A stretch of DNA of 64,000 nucleotides, from NCBI RefSeq assembly GCF_016900375.1, contig NZ_JACJKB010000001.1, forward strand, positions 186,001 to 250,000, given 5' to 3'. The notes beneath the pieces are model-generated. The model saw only the letters and a list, made by a program, of their open reading frames with translations, did not search any database and was not told the DNA's origin. Shown piece by piece: positions 37,952 to 47,659 of this stretch; position 1 is the stretch's first letter; the number at the start of each line of letters is the position of its first letter. This DNA is from Collinsella tanakaei. GTDB lineage: Bacteria; Actinomycetota; Coriobacteriia; Coriobacteriales; Coriobacteriaceae. A program made the position numbers and the translations under genes.

Positions 37952-39676
37952 GTGTCCACCAACACCCGTGTCATGAAGATGTCCTCGCTGTATGCGCCCA
38001 CGCTGAAGGAGGACCCCGCCGAGGCTGAGCTCGCCAGCCATCGCCTGCTGCTGCGCGCCGGCATGATCCGCAAGCAGGCCGCCGGCCTCTATTCCTATCT
38101 GCCGCTCGCATGGCGCTCGCTCAAGAAGATCGAGGCCATCGTGCGCGACGAGATGGACGCCGCCGGCGCCCAGGAACTCCTCATGCCCATCCTGACCGAT
38201 GCCGAGCTCTGGCGCGAGAGCGGCCGTTGGAACGCCTACGGCCCTGAGCTCATGCGCGTGACCGACCGCCACGACCGCGAGTTCGCCCTCGGCCCCACGC
38301 ACGAGGAGACCGTCACCGACCTCATCACCAACGAGCTGCGCAGCTACAAGCAGCTTCCTGTGAACCTCTATCAGATCCAGGACAAGTTCCGCGACGAGAT
38401 GCGCCCCCGCTTCGGCCTCATGCGCGGTCGTGAGTTCATCATGAAGGACGGCTACTCCTTCTCCGCCACGCAGGAGTCGCTGCAGGAGATCTATGATGAC
38501 ATGAAGCAGGCCTACGCCAACATCTGCGAGCGCTGCGGCCTGCACGCCCTGCCCGTCGTTGCCGACTCCGGCCAGATCGGCGGCGACACCTCCGTCGAGT
38601 TCATGGCGCTCGCCGACGCGGGCGAGGCCGCGCTCGTCTACTGCGACGAGTGCGGGTTCGCTGCCGACGAGGAGGCAGCCGCGACCACGATCCCCGTCAC
38701 CGAGGGCCCGGGCGACGGCACGCTCACGAAGGTCCACACACCCGGTCTCGGCACGATCGAGGCCGTCGCCGCGTTCTTCGGCTTCCCGGAGAACGGCACC
38801 CGCAAGTCGCTCGCGCTGATCGCCGAGGACGGCACGCCCGTCGTCGCCATCGTCCCGGGCGATCACGAGCTCAACGATGTCAAGGCTGAGCACCTCTTCG
38901 GTGCCTACCACCTCATGACCGATGAGGAGCTTGAGGCCAACGGCCTGCACAAGGGCTTCATCGGGCCGGTCAACCTTCCCGAGGGCATTCGCCTCGTGGT
39001 CGATGAGAGCCTACGCGAATCCAAGAAGTGGGCCTGCGGTGCCAACGAGGTCGACTACCACTACACCGGCGCCTGCCCGGACCGCGACTTCACCGTCGAC
39101 GAGTGGGCAGACCTCGTGACCGTTAAGGCCGGCGACCCCTGCCCGCACTGCGGGCGTCCCCTCGAGGGCGCACGCGGCATCGAGGTCAGCCAGGTGTTCC
39201 AGCTCGGCACGAAGTACTCCGAGGCCATGGGCGCCACCTTCGCCGACGAGAACGGCGAGGAGAAGCCCTTCATCATGGGTTGCTACGGCGTGGGCATCTC
39301 CCGCACGCTCGCGGCTGTGGTCGAGCAGCATAACGACGAGCACGGCATCGTATGGCCTGTCTCCATCGCCCCGTACGAGGTCGCGGTCATCGCGCTCGAC
39401 AAGAAGGGCGAGGCCTTTGACGAAGCAGCCAAGCTCGCAGACGAGCTCGCGGCGGCTGGCATCGAGGTCGTCTTCGACGACCGTGCCGAGCGCCCGGGCG
39501 TCAAGTTTGCCGATAACGACCTCATGGGCTTCCCGTTCCAGGTCATCGTGGGCAAGCGCGGCCTCAAGAACGGCACGGTTGAGCTCAAGGTGCGCGCTAC
39601 CGACGAGCGCTCCGACGTCGCGCGCGACGAGGCTGTCGCCCACATCGCCGACATGGTGAAGAGCGCACGCGCGTAA
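37952..39676 (+). CDS. proS: Prolyl-tRNA synthetase
   Basis: The product is 574 residues, the bacterial-type ProRS with an editing (INS) domain between class II motifs 2 and 3. It reads LASHRLLLRAGMIRKQAAGLYSYLP at the start, then EFALGPTHEETVTDLI, RDEMRPRFGLMRGREFIMKD, and MGCYGVGISRTLAAVVEQ. The GTG at 37952 is preceded by GGGAG. A TATCAT near 37908-37913 resembles the rpsB -10, but its -35 partner is unclear. In related genomes ispG and proS tend to be adjacent; here the surface-protein gene separates them. Confidence 0.96.
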   Translation: MSTNTRVMKMSSLYAPTLKEDPAEAELASHRLLLRAGMIRKQAAGLYSYLPLAWRSLKKIEAIVRDEMDAAGAQELLMPILTDAELWRESGRWNAYGPELMRVTDRHDREFALGPTHEETVTDLITNELRSYKQLPVNLYQIQDKFRDEMRPRFGLMRGREFIMKDGYSFSATQESLQEIYDDMKQAYANICERCGLHALPVVADSGQIGGDTSVEFMALADAGEAALVYCDECGFAADEEAAATTIPVTEGPGDGTLTKVHTPGLGTIEAVAAFFGFPENGTRKSLALIAEDGTPVVAIVPGDHELNDVKAEHLFGAYHLMTDEELEANGLHKGFIGPVNLPEGIRLVVDESLRESKKWACGANEVDYHYTGACPDRDFTVDEWADLVTVKAGDPCPHCGRPLEGARGIEVSQVFQLGTKYSEAMGATFADENGEEKPFIMGCYGVGISRTLAAVVEQHNDEHGIVWPVSIAPYEVAVIALDKKGEAFDEAAKLADELAAAGIEVVFDDRAERPGVKFADNDLMGFPFQVIVGKRGLKNGTVELKVRATDERSDVARDEAVAHIADMVKSARA

Positions 39677-39711
39677 AGGCGTCAGACACGCTCTCTATCT
39701 GAACAACCGTC

Positions 39712-39751
39712 AACCTCCTGTGGATGAAGCGCTGTCCACAGGAGGTTTTTG
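39712..39751 (+). terminator. Terminator after proS
   Basis: A 13-bp stem, AACCTCCTGTGGA (39712-39724) with TCCACAGGAGGTT (39735-39747), is followed by a T run. Confidence 0.88.
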
Positions 39752-39817
39752 TTTGGCTGTGGGCGTATGGGGTATAGGGACTCCGATGTAGTGAGATACT
39801 TTACCTATGTAAAGAGG

Positions 39818-39886
39818 ATGTCAGGACGCCTGCCCGTGGGCGCAGGGGCGCAAAGGCTGCCGTATGATGTCCTGAGCGGGGGACAT
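39818..39886 (+). promoter_or_regulatory. Possible structured leader upstream of the HAD gene
   Basis: ATGTCAGGAC (39818-39827) can pair with GTCCT (39869-39873) and GACAT (39882-39886) around an inner G/C-rich hairpin. The inside contains GGGGCGCAAAGGCTGCC, loosely like the GACGCAAAGCC part of GEMM-I c-di-GMP riboswitches, but the rest of that motif is not found. A small hairpin, CTTTAC/GTAAAG, lies just upstream. I do not assign a class. Confidence 0.25.
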
Positions 39887-39916
39887 GCACCCAACCTGAA
39901 AGGATTCAGCCTGTCG

Positions 39917-40483
39917 ATGCGCGTATTGGATTTCGACAACACCATCTATGATGGCGAGAGCCCGCTTGACTTCTATTTCTTCTCGCTGCGCTATCGGCCC
40001 GGCAACATCCGATTCATCGTGCCCGTCATCATCAACCTCATTCGGTACCAGCGCTCAAAGAGCTCTCGTCCTCAGCTCGAGCGCACGATCCGCCGCTACG
40101 TCCACGCATACCTCTCGTCGTTCGACGACATCCACGGCATGGTGCGCGATTTCTGGGACACGCACATGCACAAGATCAAGTCATGGTATGTGCCGCAGCC
40201 CGATGACGTCATCCTCACCGCATCGTTCAACTACACCATGGACGAGATCGTAAAGCGCCTGGGGATTTCCACCTGCATCTGCTCAACGATCGACTACGAC
40301 ACGCTCGATCTGATCCATCTGAACTTCGGCGACAACAAGGTCGCATCGTTCAAGCAGGCGTTCGGCGACGATGCCGTGCCCGACGAGTTCTATACCGACA
40401 ACCTTGTCGATAAGCCGATGCTCGAGTACGCCCGATCCTCCTTCATCGTTAAGGGCAACAAGGTCGTCCCGTACCGGAAATAG
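39917..40483 (+). CDS. HAD-superfamily hydrolase (phosphoserine-phosphatase-like)
   Basis: The product is 188 residues. The four HAD motifs are visible: DFDNTIYDG near the start (nucleophile Asp), ILTASFNYTM (Ser), GDNKVASFK (Lys) and FYTDNLVDKPML (acidic pair). The cap is helical (about 30-90), as in the HAD-IB group. The substrate is unknown. The ATG at 39917 is chosen because motif I follows at once; GAAAGGA lies upstream. The long leader at 39752-39916 has no other gene. Confidence 0.88.
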   Translation: MRVLDFDNTIYDGESPLDFYFFSLRYRPGNIRFIVPVIINLIRYQRSKSSRPQLERTIRRYVHAYLSSFDDIHGMVRDFWDTHMHKIKSWYVPQPDDVILTASFNYTMDEIVKRLGISTCICSTIDYDTLDLIHLNFGDNKVASFKQAFGDDAVPDEFYTDNLVDKPMLEYARSSFIVKGNKVVPYRK

Positions 40484-40621
40484 CGCGTGGAGCGCACGGA
40501 AACGGTCCATTGTCGATTCTGGCCGTTCCCCGAAGCCGCGCTGACAGCGATGGGTCAATCTGATACTGTTACCGCAGTGGTCGGATTTTAAGGGGCATAT
40601 GCGCCCTGGGGGAGCATAACC

Positions 40622-41998
40622 ATGGCTGACTCCACATCGCATAGGGTCGAGTGGGCCAAAGCAGAGGTCGCTCGACTCACCAGCTATATCATCCATAAGC
40701 ATTACTGCGAAAACGATATCGAGGCGATTACGCGATATCTTGCTGAGCCGTTCAGCTGGTTTGGCGCGGCCGAAGACGAATACGCGACGGGTTGCGACAC
40801 CGTCACCGCGATCTTTCGAAAGTTCGCCGGCAAGGTGCCGAAATGCAACGTATACGACGAGCACTACGACGTCATCGAGCTTGCAGAAAACACGTATCTG
40901 AGCACGGGGCGCGCCTGGGTCGCAACGGACCCCTCGACAGGCATCTTCATCCGCGTTCACCAACGCATCGCCATGGCATTCAAACAGGTCGGCGATGAGT
41001 TCACCTGCCACCACATCCATCTTTCGAACCCGTATGCAGAAATGGTGTCGGGCGATGTCGGGTTTCCCACGACCCTCGCGCAGCAGTCCTACGAGTACAT
41101 GAAGGAGACGCTCGAGGAGCAGAGGCGCCACCTGAACGACCAGACGGCCGTGCTGAACAGCATCTACGAGACGGCTCCCTGTGCGATCATGCGCCTTGCA
41201 CGGGATGGGGAAGGGTTCTACCGCCTGCTCTTCTACAACGGCGCCACCGCCGACCTCATGGGCGTGGAGGACGGCCAGATCGGACAGATGGACTGGTCGC
41301 GCGGCATCTGCCCCCTCATGACCTCCGGGGATGCCACGCGCCTTGCCGTGCGCATCGATGAGCTCGTAAAGCCCGGGGACCAGGCATCCTCCATCTGCCT
41401 GATCAAACGGGTCGCCGGCGAGCCGATCTATGTGAACTCCATCAACACGTTCATAGGCACAACCGAGGAGGGCGACATCATCCAGAAGATCGTGTTCGAC
41501 GTGACCGAACACGTTCAAACAGAGCAAGCGCTCGTACGCATGAGCTTCGAGGACGGTCTCACAAGGCTCTACAACCGCACGAAATTCCGCCAAGCTTTTG
41601 AGGATGACGTTTATAGCGCGGCGGAGCACCTGGGCATCGCGTACTTCGATATCAACGGCTTGAAGGCGATGAACGACCGCTGCGGACACGCCACCGGCGA
41701 CGACCTCATCTGCCGCACGGCGAGCCATATCCGGCATGCGTTCTCCGGTGACACATACCGTATCGGAGGCGACGAGTTCGTCGTCATCGACGATCTGTCT
41801 TCGGAGGGGGAGTTCGATAGACAGATCGAGCGCGCCCTGGGAGCCATGGCAGATGACGGCATCAGCATCGCTGTCGGTGTGAGCTGGCGGGAAGCTCCCT
41901 GCGACATCAGGGCGCAGTTCAATGAGGCCGATCGCCTCATGTACGAGCACAAGGCCAACTACTATCGCTCAAAGGCCAACGACCGTCGCCGCCGCTGA
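40622..41998 (+). CDS. Cytosolic GGDEF protein with SnoaL-like and PAS-like domains
   Basis: The product is 458 residues with no membrane helix. Residues about 10-135 resemble the SnoaL/NTF2-like sensor fold (HKHYCENDIEAITRYLAEPFSWFG), residues about 165-295 look PAS-like, and the C-terminus is a GGDEF domain with an intact RIGGDEFVVI. There is no RxxD site in the usual place (FSGD), so product inhibition is not expected. It should synthesise c-di-GMP. Its stop codon TGA is the first three bases of palindrome B1, so that element may have set or trimmed the C-terminus. Confidence 0.9.
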   Translation: MADSTSHRVEWAKAEVARLTSYIIHKHYCENDIEAITRYLAEPFSWFGAAEDEYATGCDTVTAIFRKFAGKVPKCNVYDEHYDVIELAENTYLSTGRAWVATDPSTGIFIRVHQRIAMAFKQVGDEFTCHHIHLSNPYAEMVSGDVGFPTTLAQQSYEYMKETLEEQRRHLNDQTAVLNSIYETAPCAIMRLARDGEGFYRLLFYNGATADLMGVEDGQIGQMDWSRGICPLMTSGDATRLAVRIDELVKPGDQASSICLIKRVAGEPIYVNSINTFIGTTEEGDIIQKIVFDVTEHVQTEQALVRMSFEDGLTRLYNRTKFRQAFEDDVYSAAEHLGIAYFDINGLKAMNDRCGHATGDDLICRTASHIRHAFSGDTYRIGGDEFVVIDDLSSEGEFDRQIERALGAMADDGISIAVGVSWREAPCDIRAQFNEADRLMYEHKANYYRSKANDRRRR

Positions 41999-42026
41999 AA
42001 GTTTGGGGACAGGTCCCAAACTTTCA
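41996..42026. repeat. Family B palindrome B1
   Basis: A 31-bp imperfect palindrome starts TGAAAG, has the core TTTGGGGACAGGTCCCAAA and ends CTTTCA. It overlaps the GGDEF stop codon. Three more copies lie at 42214, 43067 and 43397. Confidence 0.93.
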
Positions 42027-42039
42027 CGCGTCGATATAC

Positions 42040-42071
42040 AAAAAGAGACCTTCAACTGAGTTGAAGGTCTC
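42040..42071 (-). terminator. Terminator of the left tRNA-Ala
   Basis: A perfect 12-bp stem (GAGACCTTCAAC with GTTGAAGGTCTC, 42045-42071) and five T residues follow the tRNA on the minus strand. Confidence 0.9.
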
Positions 42072-42084
42072 GAAAATTCTTGGG

Positions 42085-42157
42085 TGGAGACGAGGGGGAT
42101 CGAACCCCTGACCTCTTGACTGCCAGTCAAGCGCTCTCCCAGCTGAGCTACGCCCCC
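42085..42157 (-). tRNA. tRNA-Ala (GGC), left copy
   Basis: A 73-nt cloverleaf with GGGGGCG/CGTCTCC acceptor, anticodon loop CTGGCAG (anticodon GGC) and T loop TTCGATC. The third acceptor pair is G:U, the alanine identity element. CCA is not encoded. It is identical to the copy at 43154 on the other strand. Confidence 0.96.
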
Positions 42158-42173
42158 AAGCGGTGCGGGAAAT

Positions 42174-42202
42174 AATATACGGGAACCGCACCCCGATTGC
42201 AA
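42174..42202 (-). promoter_or_regulatory. Promoter of the left tRNA-Ala
   Basis: On the minus strand TTGCAA (42197-42202) and TATATT (42174-42179) are 17 bases apart. It lies inside the inverted duplication. Confidence 0.85.
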
Positions 42203-42213
42203 GAACTTTTTTC

Positions 42214-42244
42214 TGCAAGTTTGGGGACAGGTCCCAAACTTTCA
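42214..42244. repeat. Family B palindrome B2
   Basis: Same core as B1 and in the same orientation; the left end reads TGCAAG instead of TGAAAG. It forms the inner end of the left arm, 67 bases before the transposase start. Confidence 0.93.
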
Positions 42245-42311
42245 TCCTGTTTGCAAGACATTATAGTTTTATACTGTGTGCCACGTCTTAGCTATTAAGA
42301 GGGTGATATGA

Positions 42312-43064
42312 ATGCCGAGAAGCGCTCGTACGATATCTGTCATGGGAATCTATCACGTTGTTGCTCAAGGTAATAACAAGCAGATCATCTTTGAAGACGA
42401 AGCCGACTATAGACGGTTTCTCGGGTTGCTGCGCGAATGCAAGCACCTGTACGGAATCAAGATCTTGGCATGGTCCCTCATGGAGAACCATGTGCACCTG
42501 TGCGTTGAGGATCTCGAAAATAACCTCGCCGATTTCATGCACCGACTGCTCGGTTGCTACGCGATGTACCTGAACGCCCGCCATGGTCGTGGTGGCCATC
42601 TGTTTCAGGATCGGTGCTTCAGCGACTCCATAATTGATGAGTCGCAGCTCCTGGAGTGCGTTCGTTACATTACGAACAATTGCCTGTACGCAGGTATATG
42701 CTCACTGGAGGAGTATCCGTGGAACAGCGACCACGAATATACCGATGTGCCCGATATCGTTTCCCCTGAGATCGTGTTGGGGCTACTCGGAGGCGCTCAG
42801 CAATACCGTGAGTTCATATCCTCTCATACGCACTGCGTGTATTCGTTTGAAGGGCCGGGGCCGCTGTCAAGCGAAGAGGCGTTGCGCATTGCGAGAGCCG
42901 TTGCAGCGAGCCTAGGAGTTCATCTCAGCGAGATCAAGGCGCTGCCTGTTCGCAAGCGCAATGAGGCGGTGAGGCAACTGCGTCGACATGGCCTCAGCAA
43001 TCGGCACATCGGTCGACTCTGCGCGATCAGTGAGTCCACCATCAGCCGCATCGTCCGAGGGTAG
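42312..43064 (+). mobile_element. REP-associated tyrosine transposase (RAYT, Y1/IS200-like)
   Basis: The product is 250 residues. It starts PRSARTISVMGIYHVVAQGNN, as RAYTs do (IYHV.xRGNN). The HUH metal site is HVH in MENHVHLCVED (about residue 60), followed by FQDRCFSDSIIDE and the candidate nucleophile Tyr in CVRYITNN. A C-terminal extension ends with a helix-turn-helix (LSNRHIGRLCAISESTISRIV). RAYTs are single-copy Y1 enzymes that act on REP palindromes; four family B palindromes surround this gene, in facing orientation. Base composition is more A/T-rich than the neighbourhood. The stop is two bases from palindrome B3. Confidence 0.93.
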
Positions 43065-43066
43065 CG

Positions 43067-43097
43067 TGAAAGTTTGGGACCTGTCCCCAAACTTGCA
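43067..43097. repeat. Family B palindrome B3
   Basis: Exact reverse complement of B2, directly after the transposase stop. It is the inner end of the right arm. Confidence 0.93.
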
Positions 43098-43108
43098 GAA
43101 AAAAGTTC

Positions 43109-43137
43109 TTGCAATCGGGGTGCGGTTCCCGTATATT
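43109..43137 (+). promoter_or_regulatory. Promoter of the right tRNA-Ala
   Basis: TTGCAA (43109-43114) and TATATT (43132-43137) with a 17-base spacer, the mirror of the left copy. Confidence 0.85.
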
Positions 43138-43153
43138 ATTTTCCGCACCGCTT

Positions 43154-43226
43154 GGGGGCGTAGCTCAGCTGGGAGAGCGCTTGACTGGCAGTCAAGAGGT
43201 CAGGGGTTCGATCCCCCTCGTCTCCA
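43154..43226 (+). tRNA. tRNA-Ala (GGC), right copy
   Basis: Same 73-nt sequence as 42085-42157, on the plus strand, with GGC anticodon and the G:U third acceptor pair. CCA is not encoded. Its downstream terminator differs from that of the left copy. Confidence 0.96.
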
Positions 43227-43239
43227 CCCAAGTAAGCTT

Positions 43240-43268
43240 ACAGCCTTCGGATTTCCGAAGGCTGTTTT
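43240..43268 (+). terminator. Terminator of the right tRNA-Ala
   Basis: An 11-bp stem ACAGCCTTCGG/CCGAAGGCTGT with loop ATTT and following T residues. Confidence 0.85.
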
Positions 43269-43278
43269 CATATTCATC

Positions 43279-43351
43279 GGGCTCATGGCGCAACGGTTAG
43301 CGCAGGGGACTCATAATCCCTGGGTTGCAGGTTCGAATCCTGCTGGGCCCA
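43279..43351 (+). tRNA. tRNA with CAU anticodon (Met elongator or Ile2)
   Basis: A 73-nt cloverleaf: acceptor GGGCTCA/TGGGCCC, D arm GCGC/GCGC, anticodon loop CTCATAA, T arm GCAGG TTCGAAT CCTGC. The initiator features (C:A at the acceptor top, GGG:CCC anticodon stem) are absent. Elongator Met and lysidine-modified Ile2 cannot be separated by eye. Confidence 0.9.
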
Positions 43352-43364
43352 CCTTCGATCGATC

Positions 43365-43388
43365 AGCCCCGTTACGGCGGGGCTTTGT
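43365..43388 (+). terminator. Terminator after the CAU tRNA
   Basis: AGCCCCG (43365-43371) pairs with CGGGGCT (43378-43384), followed by TTGT. Confidence 0.7.
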
Positions 43389-43396
43389 CATGACGA

Positions 43397-43427
43397 TGAA
43401 AGTTTGGGACCTGTCCCCAAACTTTCA
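43397..43427. repeat. Family B palindrome B4
   Basis: Exact reverse complement of B1. It ends 13 bases before the next start codon and lies directly upstream of that gene's AAGGAG site, so it could affect its translation. Confidence 0.93.
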
Positions 43428-43440
43428 GGCAAGGAGCGGT

Positions 43441-44310
43441 ATGTCTCGGTTCGATATCATCGCGTTCGATCTTGATGGAACGATCTTTCCCGAACCCCAC
43501 AAGGAGGAGATGGCGCCTCGCGTCGAGCGTGCGCTTCAGGCCGCCCACGATGCTGGCGTGCTCACGGCGGTCGCCAGCGGACGGCCCACCGGCATGCTCG
43601 GCCCGCATATCTCGAACCTCCCGTTCGTAGACTGGCACATCACGGTCAACGGCGCTTGCGTGAGCAACGCGAAAACCGGCACCATCATCTCGCAGCGCAC
43701 CCTGCCTCAGGTCGATGCTCTCGCGACCATCGACTTCATCAACCGTGCCGCCAACGGCGCGCACGTCGGTTGGAGCCTGTTCTCCGCCGGTACCTCGTTT
43801 TTCGATCGCAACCTGCTCACGCTGTTCGACCGCCACGAGCAGGCGGGGGAGAGCTTCAGCTTCGTCGAAAGCGCCCTTGCCGCCGGCAACGACATCCAGG
43901 AGATGTCCTCTGCTCGCGACCTCACCGCACGGCTCGCCGCCGGCCCCGACAAGCTCGGCGCGCGCTTCGAGGATCCTGCCGATACCGCCCGCGTTCTCGC
44001 CGAGCTCAAGAACAGCGGCCACGACACGTTGGAAATCGCCCAGGTCGGCCCCGATGAGATCGAGATCACCCGCACCGGGGTGGGGAAGGGCTCTGCGCTC
44101 TCCATCCTTTGCAACGAGCTCGGTATCGATGAGCGACGGGCGGTTGCCTTCGGCGATTCCGGCAACGACGCCTCGTTTGCCGACACGCCCTGCACCTTCG
44201 TCGCCATGGGCAACGCCGACGAGCACATCAAGGCCATCGCCGATGACATCGCACCGAGCGTTCGCGAGGACGGCGTGGCCGTCTGGCTCGAGCAGCACCT
44301 CGGTCTGTAG
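43441..44310 (+). CDS. Cof-type HAD phosphatase
   Basis: The product is 289 residues. Motif [14 protein letters not shown] (motif II region), a C2-type cap (about 85-200), the conserved GVGKGSAL lysine and GDSGNDASF (motif IV) define the Cof/IIB HAD group, which dephosphorylates sugar phosphates, cofactors or similar small molecules. The ATG at 43441 has AAGGAG. A longer frame upstream runs through tRNAs and palindromes and is not real. Substrate unknown. Confidence 0.92.
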   Translation: MSRFDIIAFDLDGTIFPEPHKEEMAPRVERALQAAHDAGVLTAVASGRPTGMLGPHISNLPFVDWHITVNGACVSNAKTGTIISQRTLPQVDALATIDFINRAANGAHVGWSLFSAGTSFFDRNLLTLFDRHEQAGESFSFVESALAAGNDIQEMSSARDLTARLAAGPDKLGARFEDPADTARVLAELKNSGHDTLEIAQVGPDEIEITRTGVGKGSALSILCNELGIDERRAVAFGDSGNDASFADTPCTFVAMGNADEHIKAIADDIAPSVREDGVAVWLEQHLGL

Positions 44311-44392
44311 CTGACTTTGCTGCGGTTTTCCTGTGCTCGTTTGGTTCGATTCGCCGTCCCCACACATTACGGGCAAAAAGCAAAATTCTTCT

Positions 44393-44421
44393 TTGCGACG
44401 CTCGAGATTGTGTGTTAGTAT
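44393..44421 (+). promoter_or_regulatory. Promoter of tRNA-Val
   Basis: TTGCGA (44393-44398) and TAGTAT (44416-44421) with a 17-base spacer, 22 bases before the tRNA. Confidence 0.7.
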
Positions 44422-44442
44422 CTTCTTCGCCGAAAGGCACAC

Positions 44443-44517
44443 GGGCGTTTGGCTCAGGGGTAGAGCACATCCTTCACACGGATGGGGTCACAAGTTCAAA
44501 TCTTGTAACGCCCACCA
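44443..44517 (+). tRNA. tRNA-Val (CAC)
   Basis: Acceptor GGGCGTT/AACGCCC, anticodon loop TTCACAC (anticodon CAC), T loop TTCAAAT, discriminator A, followed by an encoded CCA. Confidence 0.95.
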
Positions 44518-44528
44518 TCGAAACTCAA

Positions 44529-44554
44529 GGGCTGCAGGCAACTGCAGCCCTTTT
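44529..44554 (+). terminator. Terminator of tRNA-Val
   Basis: Perfect 9-bp stem GGGCTGCAG/CTGCAGCCC with loop GCAA, then TTTT. Confidence 0.92.
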
Positions 44555-44588
44555 GCTATGTAGAGACATTTCGACGAAAGACGCTGCC

Positions 44589-46611
<2,023 letters not shown>

Positions 46612-46625
<14 letters not shown>

Positions 46626-46908
46626 GGCGGGTGCGATCGCGCTGTCGGTGCTTTCCGTTGCCTTCCGGCTCGCCGGCATCGCGTTTGCTATCCTGACCGT
46701 GATGCTCTGCTTCCCGAGCGCCGCCGCGCGCTTGGGGATAAGCGACATCGTCATCGACCTCTCGCGCGCGCTGCCCGACCTCATCGAGGGCTACGGTCTG
46801 GTGACCTCGCCGTTCGGCGGCGTCTTCCGCCTCGACTTCGCGCTCGCGATGCTCGCCCTCTTCGGTCTCGACTATCTCTGCCAGCGCGTGAGCTGGAACC
46901 TGCGCTAA
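46612..46908 (+). CDS. Small membrane protein, unknown
   Basis: The product is 98 residues from a GTG start, with GAGGAGGAG upstream. Two hydrophobic segments (about 8-37 and 75-95) and a short loop predict a two-helix membrane protein. I recognise no family. It overlaps the ABC-F gene and is nine bases from the M50 protease gene, so it is almost certainly translated with them. Confidence 0.75.
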
Positions 46909-46917
46909 AGGACGCCC

Positions 46918-47601
46918 ATGAACATCGACTACATCGTCTCGCTTCTCATCACGGCGGCGGCCCTCATCCTCGCCATCGTCATCCACGAGAGCGCCCATGC
47001 GCTCGTCGCCTATCTTCTTGGCGATAAGACCGCCCGTTCGCGCGGCCGCGTATCGCTGAACCCGCTTAACCATATCGACCCCTTCGGAACGGTCATCCTG
47101 CCGCTGCTCATGCTCGCGGCGGGCGGCCCGGTGTTCGCCTTCGCCAAGCCCGTGCCGGTCTACCTGAACAACCTGAAGCACCCGAAGCGCGACGAGGTCC
47201 TCGTGGCGCTCGCCGGGCCGGCATCGAACCTCCTGCTTGCCTGCCTGGCGGCGCTTCTTGTCCATCTGCTGCTCGGATATTCCTACAGCACGCCGGTCGG
47301 CCTGATCGGCAGCTCGTACATCGTGAACTTCCTGTTCACCTTCCTCACCGTGAACCTCTCGCTCGCGTTCTTCAACCTCATCCCGCTGCCGCCGCTCGAC
47401 GGCTCCTCGATCCTCGTGCCGTTCCTGCGCGGACGCGCCTTGCAGACCTACTACGAGATCCAGCGCTACGCGATGCCGATTCTCATCATCGTGCTGTACC
47501 TGCTGCCGACGGTCCTCCACATCGACCTCGTGGATATCTACTTCCGCTTCACGTACTATCCCGTCGCGAACGCCTTGCTGAGCTTCGCGATCGGTGCATA
47601 G
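46918..47601 (+). CDS. M50-family (site-2 type) membrane protease
   Basis: The product is 227 residues with about six membrane helices. The zinc motif is HESAH in ILAIVIHESAHALVAYLLGD, and the second ligand region is FNLIPLPPLDGSS. It lacks a PDZ domain, like the SpoIVFB/FtsH-independent group of small M50B proteases. The substrate is unknown. It lies upstream of scpA, an arrangement often seen in Firmicutes and Coriobacteriia. Confidence 0.92.
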   Translation: MNIDYIVSLLITAAALILAIVIHESAHALVAYLLGDKTARSRGRVSLNPLNHIDPFGTVILPLLMLAAGGPVFAFAKPVPVYLNNLKHPKRDEVLVALAGPASNLLLACLAALLVHLLLGYSYSTPVGLIGSSYIVNFLFTFLTVNLSLAFFNLIPLPPLDGSSILVPFLRGRALQTYYEIQRYAMPILIIVLYLLPTVLHIDLVDIYFRFTYYPVANALLSFAIGA

Positions 47602-47659
47602 GAAAACACGCTAGAATCGTGTACGGAATCGCATCGGGAACAGCGGGGGAGGGAAAGCC

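Larger units (their letters stand above)
42079..43232. repeat. 166-bp inverted duplication flanking the RAYT gene
   Basis: The left arm 42079-42244 and right arm 43067-43232 are reverse complements with one mismatch (42169). Each arm holds a complete tRNA-Ala gene, its promoter and one family B palindrome. The 822 bases between arms consist of the transposase gene and short flanks. Confidence 0.96.

Noticed and set aside
42988-43440. Coding continuation upstream of the Cof hydrolase
   Set aside because: The open frame runs through palindrome B3, two tRNA genes and palindrome B4; the family motif starts at 43441 directly after a good ribosome site.
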